A DNA stretch of 58,602 nt from an uncultured Bacilli bacterium. GTDB lineage: Bacteria; Bacillota_I; Bacilli_A; RFN20; CAG-826. This document shows positions 7,099-13,627 of this stretch, in pieces; the stretch's first letter is position 1; the number at the start of each line of letters is the position of its first letter. The notes under the pieces are model-generated. The model was given only the letters and a program-made list of their open reading frames with translations, was not told the DNA's origin and did no database searches. The stretch covers positions 1 to 58,602 of the forward strand of contig CAJOMQ010000003.1 of the NCBI GenBank assembly GCA_905236715.1. The letters are read 5' to 3'. The translations under genes were made by a program, and so were the position numbers.

Positions 7099-7983
7099 AT
7101 GTATGAGAATGATTATGCTTTAGAAAGAAGATTAAAGGAATTAGATCCCGAATTACATCAACGCTTCTCCGCGGTGGTTTTTTCCGCACCATATATTCTC
7201 AGTAAATATAAAACCTTATTTCCCACCTTTACTGATCATTCCATCATCCATTCTTTAGATGTCATCGAATTTTGTAACAAAATTATCGGTGACCAAATTA
7301 AGATGATGAACGCGGATGAGATATACACTCTTTTATTAGGTTGTTATCTCCATGATACCGGGATGGGCGTGAGTAAAGAAGATTATTTAGAATTTACTCC
7401 CCAAATTGATTTTGGTGATTATTTTATCAATCACGATAAAGATGATATTCCCGCGATCGTGCGGAGTTATCACCATGAATATTCCGGGTTATTCATTAAA
7501 AAATATGCAAACTTCTTTGATTTTCCCTCCAAAGAACATCAATTTGTGGTTACTCAAATTGCCCGCGGTCATCGTAAAATCAATCTCGAAGATAAAAAAG
7601 AATATCCAATTACCTATCCATTAAATAACGGAAACACGATTTGTCTTCCCTATTTAGCGGCCTTAGTCCGTCTCGCGGATGAAATTGATGTCACCGCGGC
7701 GAGAAATTGTCTCGTGGATTTCAAGCCAACATCCTTAACCAAAGAAATCGATATCATTGAATTTGCTAAACACGAAGCGGTAAAGAATTTACAAATCACC
7801 GATCAAGAGATGATCGTGGAAGTGGAAACCGATGACACAAAATTAATCAAAGAATTAGAAAAACTCGTCGAAAAAATGCAACATACATTAGATATCTGTC
7901 GCCATGCAGTCAATGGTGTTTGTAAATTCACCATTCACCAAGAAAAAGTTATTTTAGATATAAAAAAAGCGGAATCCCGCTAG
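7099..7983 (+). CDS. HD-domain protein (HD-CE-like), probable phosphohydrolase
   Basis: The 294-aa soluble protein carries the metal-binding residues of an HD phosphohydrolase: H47/H51 (DHSIIHS), H85-D86 (LHDTG), H124-H125 (HHEYSG), H157 and D193/D196 (ADEID). This arrangement resembles the HD-CE type found beside regulatory ATPases and STAS proteins. The substrate is unknown. No SD precedes the ATG. A TATAAT (7077-7082) overlapping the end of the preceding gene would give a leader of only about 10 nt. It is convergent with the STAS gene, with the two stop codons overlapping in CTAG (7980-7983), so the two mRNAs are complementary at their ends. Confidence 0.8.
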   Translation: MYENDYALERRLKELDPELHQRFSAVVFSAPYILSKYKTLFPTFTDHSIIHSLDVIEFCNKIIGDQIKMMNADEIYTLLLGCYLHDTGMGVSKEDYLEFTPQIDFGDYFINHDKDDIPAIVRSYHHEYSGLFIKKYANFFDFPSKEHQFVVTQIARGHRKINLEDKKEYPITYPLNNGNTICLPYLAALVRLADEIDVTAARNCLVDFKPTSLTKEIDIIEFAKHEAVKNLQITDQEMIVEVETDDTKLIKELEKLVEKMQHTLDICRHAVNGVCKFTIHQEKVILDIKKAESR

Positions 7984-8276
7984 ATAATTGTTAAGAAATT
8001 AATAAAGCCTGTCATATCAAATATTTCTCTTATTTCTTCATTAACATTTTTGATGACCATTTTTCCTTTTTGTTCCATTTTCTTTTGCGCCACTAATAAG
8101 ACTCTTAATCCCGCCGAAGAAACATAAGACAAATTTTGAAAATCTAACACTAATAAATCAATATCATTTAAAAAAGGAATGATTTCGTTTTCAAATTGCA
8201 CACTGGTAATCGTATCTAAATTACCTTCTAATTGGGCCTTTAATGTTTTTCCTTCTAATTCTTTTTTGATATTCAT
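7980..8276 (-). CDS. STAS-domain protein, anti-sigma factor antagonist type
   Basis: The 98-aa single STAS domain resembles SpoIIAA/RsbV. The conserved loop YVSSAGLRVLL puts Ser54 at the position phosphorylated by a partner kinase in that family. No cognate anti-sigma kinase or sigma factor is in the window. The convergent neighbour is an HD-domain protein, which suggests a small regulatory module rather than classical sporulation control. The minus-strand stop overlaps that gene's stop. A direct repeat AAGATAATCACAA (8310-8322 and 8352-8364) lies in the divergent promoter region. Confidence 0.85.
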   Translation of the reverse strand: MNIKKELEGKTLKAQLEGNLDTITSVQFENEIIPFLNDIDLLVLDFQNLSYVSSAGLRVLLVAQKKMEQKGKMVIKNVNEEIREIFDMTGFINFLTII

Positions 8277-8309
8277 AATTTTTACTAAGAAAATAATAAA
8301 TTATCAATA

Positions 8310-8364
8310 AAGATAATCACAAGAATATTTTAAGAGAATTTTTTGTGTGCTAAGATAATCACAA
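8310..8364. repeat. Direct repeat AAGATAATCACAA in a divergent promoter region
   Basis: Two perfect 13-bp copies, 8310-8322 and 8352-8364, lie 42 bp apart (four helical turns) between the STAS gene (minus) and the HAD gene (plus). The second contains the -10 GATAAT (8354-8359) of the HAD gene. This could be an operator pair or a promoter duplication. Confidence 0.6.
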
Positions 8365-8365
8365 T

Positions 8366-9157
8366 ATGTCAAAAGATATAAAAATTATCTTCTCCGATAT
8401 CGATTGGACTTTGTTAAACCATGGCCACGAGAAACACGCTTTTGATATGGAATCAATAGATGCTTTAAAACAAGTGCAAAAGCAAGGTGTATTAGTGTAT
8501 CTTTGCACCGCAAGACCATATCATTCTGTCGTTGGATGTGGCATTTTAGATATTTTCACACCTGATGGCATCATCTGCACCAATGGTGCGGTGGTGTTTG
8601 TCAAAGACCAATTAATCCACAATCACTGTTTTTCTAATGAAGATGTCAGACAAATCATCAAAGTGGCCCATAAACACCATCTAACCATTGAGTTATCAAA
8701 TGAAAAAGATCGTTGGTTAACCAAGCCTAAAAATAAATACGTCGATAATTATTTCGCCTTATTTCATGAAATATGCCCCGAAATAAGACCATATAGAGAT
8801 GAAAACATCTCCGCGGTTTTATTACTCGCCCCCGAAAAATTTGACGCTATATTAGCCCAAGAATTACCAAAAGGTATTACTGGGCTCCGCTTCACTGAAT
8901 ATGGTGTTGATATGCATTATGACCCCATCTATAAATCAGAAGGTGTAAACGCTGTTTTAGATTATCTCCATATTTCACCAGACCACGCCATGGCAATTGG
9001 TGATGATTATGGTGATATCCAAATGTTTCATGTCGTCAAATATTCCATCTGCATGGCTAATGGAAGAGAAGAAGCCAAAACCGCTGCCAGCGATATCTGC
9101 CCCCATATTGATGAACATGGGGTCGCAATCGCGATGAAAAAGTATTTTAATATCTAA
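8366..9157 (+). CDS. Cof-type HAD-IIB phosphatase
   Basis: This 263-aa HAD hydrolase has motif I as DIDWT (nucleophile D11, acid/base D13), a C2-type cap and motif IV GDDYGD near the end, followed by the usual MANGREEAK region of Cof-type sugar-phosphate phosphatases. The substrate is not readable; a phosphosugar is typical. There is no SD. GATAAT (8354-8359) places the expected transcription start on the A of the ATG, so the mRNA may be leaderless. Confidence 0.9.
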   Translation: MSKDIKIIFSDIDWTLLNHGHEKHAFDMESIDALKQVQKQGVLVYLCTARPYHSVVGCGILDIFTPDGIICTNGAVVFVKDQLIHNHCFSNEDVRQIIKVAHKHHLTIELSNEKDRWLTKPKNKYVDNYFALFHEICPEIRPYRDENISAVLLLAPEKFDAILAQELPKGITGLRFTEYGVDMHYDPIYKSEGVNAVLDYLHISPDHAMAIGDDYGDIQMFHVVKYSICMANGREEAKTAASDICPHIDEHGVAIAMKKYFNI

Positions 9158-9176
9158 AAGATATTCCAAAAAAGTA

Positions 9177-9205
9177 TTACCATATTTTTCATATTCATAT
9201 ATAAT
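9177..9205 (+). promoter_or_regulatory. Promoter of the 9269 gene
   Basis: TTACCA (9177-9182), 17-bp spacer, TATAAT (9200-9205). A small hairpin AATATC/GATATT (9149-9165) precedes it. The leader is about 57 nt and lacks a clear SD. Confidence 0.6.
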
Positions 9206-9268
9206 GATTCCAAATATAGTTTTGTTAAAAGTTACAAAATTTGTTTCTTTTGTCACCGGTAAAAAATT

Positions 9269-10684
9269 ATGAAAATGAAACACTTCTTTGTTGGCTTAGT
9301 CGCCACATTATCTTTAGGCGCCGCTACAGCAGCGGGTGTTTTAATTAGCAACAAAAAGAATACCCTTACTGAAGTTAAAGCTGATTCTATAACCTGGTAT
9401 CTTAGAGGTGATATTAATGGCTGGAACGTTAACAATGATTACATAATTGTTGATGGTGGCGATCCCCTTATTGTTGATTTGGAGGCAGATCAACAATTTA
9501 AAGTGGCGGATGAATCATGGGATAATCAGTTGACAACCAGCGACGGTGATGCTAGTGGCAACGGTATTACTTTCACCTATACCGAGAACTCTGTGGTTGA
9601 CACCGCTGGAAAATATGCCTTTTCAATAAAGAATAATGCCTTATACGTTGATTTTGGTGAATTTTATTACACCGGGACAGATAATAGTTGGGGCATTGAT
9701 ACCGGTACCACAGGAAACCACCCAAAGGTAGTTGTTAATGGTGGTAGTGTGGAATATTCACTCAGCAAAGATGAGGAATTTAAATTAAGAAACAACAACA
9801 CAACTAAAGGCGTTTTTGGTTATTCAAATTTAAAAAATGGTGATTTCTATGGCACCTTTAAGAGTGACAATTTTGGAAATATAGTATGTAATTTCACGGA
9901 CACCTACAATGTCTCTGTTTCTTTGACTAACCGCACATGGACTGTTTCTGTCGTTCCATCTAGCGCTGACGCAGATGATTTAGAATATGTTTATGTTTTA
10001 GATAAATATGGAAATCTTCTAAATGATTACCATAATGCTTACACATGGAGCGAAGCTGGCCAAAAAATGGAGTGGCCTGGTGCAGTAATGTCAACTTATG
10101 AAGGAACAACGCATATGTTCCAATTAGGTTTCTGGTCTGGCATGGATAATGTCGTTATCAATAATAAGCATGGTAGTGGTAATAACGAAGGCTATCAAAC
10201 TAGAGATTGGGCTGTTTCTGGCGAAAATTCCGTTGCTGGAAAATGTTTGATTCTTGATGGATCAACTACCGATGGAATATGGGACGATACCGATTGGGTC
10301 GCACCACAAACGGCAAAATTCATTGAAAATTATATGCATTTCCAAGATTTCGATGAAAGTGATAACTCTAACGGTACCGCTTGCCAAGGCACAAATGGTT
10401 ATTATCAATTAGCCAAAGCCGCTTACCAAGCTTCTTCGTTTGCTGCATATCGCGAAGAATTGTGCTCATTGGATTATGTTGTGGCTCGTTTAAGTGCCTG
10501 GGCTTCTGCTAATAATGAAGTATTTAATATATCCGGAGGTGTTGGCACCTTTGCTAGCAGTTCAAGGGCCTTGAACACACTTCCTGTACAAGAAGCTGCT
10601 GTGCCTGCGACAATTGCAGTCGTATCAATGGTGTCACTTACCGCAATCGGTGGATTCTTCTTCTTAAAGAAAAAACCATTCTAA
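9269..10684 (+). CDS. TM-anchored surface protein, probable starch-binding
   Basis: The 471-aa protein has a signal peptide (about 1-38), several beta-sandwich segments and a C-terminal membrane helix (about 443-465) ending KKKPF. Residues about 40-115 and 120-215 have W-x-x-G-x-x-NGW type strands like SusE/CBM modules. Residues about 225-320 repeat the CBM26-like pattern with a WPG turn, as in the 2879 protein. A helical segment (about 345-430) resembles the pre-anchor region of that protein. No sorting motif is seen. Domain assignments are by pattern only. It is monocistronic, with a strong terminator. Confidence 0.72.
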   Translation: MKMKHFFVGLVATLSLGAATAAGVLISNKKNTLTEVKADSITWYLRGDINGWNVNNDYIIVDGGDPLIVDLEADQQFKVADESWDNQLTTSDGDASGNGITFTYTENSVVDTAGKYAFSIKNNALYVDFGEFYYTGTDNSWGIDTGTTGNHPKVVVNGGSVEYSLSKDEEFKLRNNNTTKGVFGYSNLKNGDFYGTFKSDNFGNIVCNFTDTYNVSVSLTNRTWTVSVVPSSADADDLEYVYVLDKYGNLLNDYHNAYTWSEAGQKMEWPGAVMSTYEGTTHMFQLGFWSGMDNVVINNKHGSGNNEGYQTRDWAVSGENSVAGKCLILDGSTTDGIWDDTDWVAPQTAKFIENYMHFQDFDESDNSNGTACQGTNGYYQLAKAAYQASSFAAYREELCSLDYVVARLSAWASANNEVFNISGGVGTFASSSRALNTLPVQEAAVPATIAVVSMVSLTAIGGFFFLKKKPF

Positions 10685-10697
10685 AAAATAAATGAAC

Positions 10698-10726
10698 AAG
10701 AGAGCAATTTGCTCTCTTTCTTTTTT
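10698..10726 (+). terminator. Terminator after the 9269 gene
   Basis: AGAGAGCAA (10699-10707) pairs with TTGCTCTCT (10709-10717); the T-rich tail runs to 10726 and overlaps the -35 of malQ. Confidence 0.8.
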
Positions 10727-10751
10727 ACATTCGTGGATATTGTGCTATATT
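10724..10751 (+). promoter_or_regulatory. Promoter of malQ
   Basis: TTTACA (10724-10729), 16-bp spacer, TATATT (10746-10751). Confidence 0.55.
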
Positions 10752-10776
10752 AGAAAAGAAGGAATTTTCTTGCTTT

Positions 10777-12201
10777 ATGAAAGATAATGTTGGTGTTTTA
10801 TTACCCATTGCTTCCTTACCGAGCGATTTTGGGATTGGTGATTTTGGTAAGAATGCTTACAAGTTTGTCGATTGGTTAGTCAAACATCATTATAAATATT
10901 GGCAAGTTCTCCCCCTTAATCCCTTGGGACCCGGATATTCTCCATATATGTCCACGTGTAGCGAGGCTATTGAACCACGTTATATTGATTTAACGGAATT
11001 AACCAAAAGAGGATATCTCCATTACAATGTCCCCGCATTCAATAAAAAAAGTAAGCACATTGATTATTATCAAGTTGAACAATATAAAGAAAAACATCTA
11101 TTTCGCGCTTTTATGAATTTTCAAAAAAAGCCGATGCGCGGATATAAAAAATTCATCAAAGACAATGATTGGCTCATTCCATTCGCCGTATTTACTGTTT
11201 TTAGAAGACACCGTAATTATCAGATGTGGATTGAATGGCCCAAAGATATGCAATCATTTTATGATGATGGGATTTTAAACAAGATTCCACCTGCAATTAA
11301 AACTGAATGTGAATTTCAAATATTCATGCAATTTTTAGCGTATAGACAATGGAATAAGCTTTGGTCTTATTGTCGGAAAAAAGGCATTACAGTGATCGCG
11401 GATTGCCCATTTTATGTCGGTATTGATTCCACAGATTGCTGGTTACATAAAGATCAATTCTTAATGGATGAAAATTATCATCCCACTTTAGTCAGTGGTT
11501 GCCCACCCGATGCTTTTAGTGATGATGGGCAGTTGTGGGGCACCCCCATCTATGACTTTAAAAAGATGAAAGAAAAGAATTATGACTTCCTAGTACATCG
11601 TATTGGCTATTTAGCCTCAACTTGTGATTTATTAAGACTTGACCATTTCCGTGCTTGGGACACCTATTGTGTGATTCCTGCCGAAGATGTCAATGCCCGT
11701 CGTGGGGTGTGGTGGGAAGGACCCCGCACTGATTTCTTTGATGAATTATATAAAAAATACCCTGATATTCATCTCATCGCGGAAGATTTAGGTGATTTAT
11801 TCCCCGGTGTCCATCAATTAAGAGACCATTATAATCTCCCTGGCATGTATATCACTGAATTTACCGTCTTTGATCAATATGCGATGTCCACGAATCGACA
11901 AATTGTCTATCCTGGTACCCATGATAATCAAACCATCAAAGGATGGCTCAAAACATTACCAAAAGAAAATATCACCTATTTAAAGAATAAATTTGGTGAA
12001 AATGTCGATTTATATGAAGCGATGTTTGATTATACATATAATCTTCCATCTTTAATGACGATTTTCCCATTACAAGATATTCTCGGTTTAGATGATTCCG
12101 GAAGAATCAATTGGCCCGGCACCGTCGGAGATCCAAACTGGACCTGGAAATTAAAAGACTTTTCGTGGATGAAAAGAAAAGATTTAAAAGGTCATCAATA
12201 A
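10777..12201 (+). CDS. malQ: 4-alpha-glucanotransferase (amylomaltase, GH77)
   Basis: This 474-aa cytosolic enzyme transfers maltodextrin segments between chains and releases glucose. Family landmarks in order are the N-terminal GVLLPIASLPS, PLNPLGPGYSPY, the DCPFYVG region, the catalytic LLRLDHFRAW segment, the acid/base region IAEDLG, and PGTHDNQT. Length fits bacterial MalQ (about 490). Imported maltodextrins from the nearby ABC system are its likely substrate, with GlgP acting on the lengthened products. The start follows AAGGAA at somewhat long spacing. It is monocistronic, with a bidirectional terminator shared with the convergent small gene. Confidence 0.96.
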   Translation: MKDNVGVLLPIASLPSDFGIGDFGKNAYKFVDWLVKHHYKYWQVLPLNPLGPGYSPYMSTCSEAIEPRYIDLTELTKRGYLHYNVPAFNKKSKHIDYYQVEQYKEKHLFRAFMNFQKKPMRGYKKFIKDNDWLIPFAVFTVFRRHRNYQMWIEWPKDMQSFYDDGILNKIPPAIKTECEFQIFMQFLAYRQWNKLWSYCRKKGITVIADCPFYVGIDSTDCWLHKDQFLMDENYHPTLVSGCPPDAFSDDGQLWGTPIYDFKKMKEKNYDFLVHRIGYLASTCDLLRLDHFRAWDTYCVIPAEDVNARRGVWWEGPRTDFFDELYKKYPDIHLIAEDLGDLFPGVHQLRDHYNLPGMYITEFTVFDQYAMSTNRQIVYPGTHDNQTIKGWLKTLPKENITYLKNKFGENVDLYEAMFDYTYNLPSLMTIFPLQDILGLDDSGRINWPGTVGDPNWTWKLKDFSWMKRKDLKGHQ

Positions 12202-12205
12202 ACAA

Positions 12206-12230
12206 AAAAGGCCAACGTGTTGGCCTTTTA
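12206..12230. terminator. Bidirectional terminator, malQ and 12248 gene
   Basis: AAGGCCAAC (12208-12216) and GTTGGCCTT (12219-12227) form a near-perfect hairpin, with A-run on the left and T-run on the right, so it works for both convergent genes. Confidence 0.85.
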
Positions 12231-12247
12231 TATTATAAATAATATAA

Positions 12248-12553
12248 TTACGCTTTAATTGTGCCGTGCCAATTATCAACGTTCGCGGTGAGACACATCA
12301 CGCCGGCCACAATATTACCGAAGATAATTTCAATGACGCCGATGAAGATTAAGTCTTTTTTGGTTTCGACGCTATTCATTTTGGATAACAAATAAACAGA
12401 AACCACCGCACCGGCTAAGAAGATGAGTAAAATCCAGTCAAACCAGCCTTTAAAATCAGTGCCTTTAATAGCTAAAACCCACATGAGAATAAAAACAATC
12501 ACAAAGGCCACTAAATAAACTATATCAAAAATTCTCGCTATTTTTTTATTCAT
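12248..12553 (-). CDS. Small membrane protein, unknown
   Basis: The 101-aa protein has three hydrophobic helices (about residues 10-28, 40-57 and 66-90) and a short polar tail. SD GAGGA lies upstream of the ATG. I recognise no family. It is convergent to malQ. Confidence 0.75.
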   Translation of the reverse strand: MNKKIARIFDIVYLVAFVIVFILMWVLAIKGTDFKGWFDWILLIFLAGAVVSVYLLSKMNSVETKKDLIFIGVIEIIFGNIVAGVMCLTANVDNWHGTIKA

Positions 12554-12617
12554 AAGAAAATCCTCGAAATTATTTTAATATTGTCTCATTCTCTTTGCAA
12601 CAACGCTATTTTTGACG

Positions 12618-13514
12618 CTATTTTTGACGGAAGGAATAAGTGATGTGGTGAGTATATGTTTCCCCAGCTTTCAATAATCTTCTATGTAATAGGCTATCTT
12701 GCGGTTCCAAGGCTAGACCACGATGATGATCTTTTTTACTAGTGAGCATCTTCGTGCCATCAACATAATTATCACTATAGATTTGTAGGGCTTGAAAATC
12801 AGTGGTGATATCCATCACATATCTATCGTTTTCTAAAGTGATTAATTCTTTGTCTAATAAGAAACAATGATCATAGCCAAAGGAACGATGATTTTGTAAA
12901 TATGAGTCATTGATATCTTGCATAATTAATTTCTTGTGATTGAAATCTAAACAAGGAAGTATTTCTCTTTCTTTTAAAGGCAATAAAGTAGTGGATTCCG
13001 TTTCTACGAACGAGTGGCTTGGAATCGTTAAAGAAATATTTGTTAAATCATCATCACCTAAGCAGAAATAAGCGTGATTAGTTAAAGCGATAGGATAATC
13101 TTTTTTCGCTGTCGCTTTTAGTGTTAATTGGATTTCATTTTCTTTTAGTAAATAGATTACTTCGTATAGGAAAATTTCATCATCTAAAGTGAAAGTCACT
13201 TCATTTTCTTTTCGTTCATAAGCAAATAATTTGTTAGAAACGCCATCTTTTCCCGAATGAAGAGAATTCTTTACTTCGTTGATATCAAAATGGTAGGTGT
13301 TATTTTCTAAGGTAAGGACACCATTAGGTACGCGATTAGCAATCGGGCCAATCGTTTTTCCATAATAAATAGAAGGAGTGATGAATTGTTCATAACTATC
13401 GGGAGTGAGAGTCATCACTTCTTGTTTATATCTAATTAAATATATGGAAGCTCCTATGGGGGTTAAGATAATTTCTAAGTCTTTGTTTTTTAAAGTGATA
13501 AATTCATTTTTCAT
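12618..13514 (-). CDS. galM: Aldose 1-epimerase family protein
   Basis: The 298-aa protein resembles galactose mutarotase, which interconverts alpha and beta anomers of free sugars. Landmarks are an early PIGASIYLIRY, GKTIGPIANRVPNG, a mid-protein LTNHAYFCLG strand with the catalytic His, and a late LALEPQ segment containing the catalytic Glu. It fits the sugar context. No SD is seen. A minus-strand promoter TTGCAC-18-CATAAT (13551-13522) ends seven bases before the ATG, so the mRNA may be leaderless or nearly so. Confidence 0.88.
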   Translation of the reverse strand: MKNEFITLKNKDLEIILTPIGASIYLIRYKQEVMTLTPDSYEQFITPSIYYGKTIGPIANRVPNGVLTLENNTYHFDINEVKNSLHSGKDGVSNKLFAYERKENEVTFTLDDEIFLYEVIYLLKENEIQLTLKATAKKDYPIALTNHAYFCLGDDDLTNISLTIPSHSFVETESTTLLPLKEREILPCLDFNHKKLIMQDINDSYLQNHRSFGYDHCFLLDKELITLENDRYVMDITTDFQALQIYSDNYVDGTKMLTSKKDHHRGLALEPQDSLLHRRLLKAGETYTHHITYSFRQK

Positions 13515-13521
13515 AATATTA

Positions 13522-13551
13522 ATTATGTGTCATAAAACCAATTACGTGCAA
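13522..13551 (-). promoter_or_regulatory. Promoter of galM, start near the ATG
   Basis: Minus strand TTGCAC (13551-13546), 18-bp spacer, CATAAT (13527-13522); the ATG is at 13514. Confidence 0.5.
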
Positions 13552-13576
13552 AAATATTTTTTTCATTTTCTTTTTT

Positions 13577-13595
13577 GCGTATACGCGTATATAAT
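13577..13595 (+). promoter_or_regulatory. Palindrome GCGTATACGC overlapping the pullulanase promoter
   Basis: A perfect 10-bp palindrome (13577-13586) ends three bases before TATAAT (13590-13595); the -35 is weak (T-rich). A repressor bound here would block the promoter. No matching protein is identified. Confidence 0.5.
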
Positions 13596-13627
13596 TAATT
13601 CGTGCTCATTTATAGCGAAGAAATACA

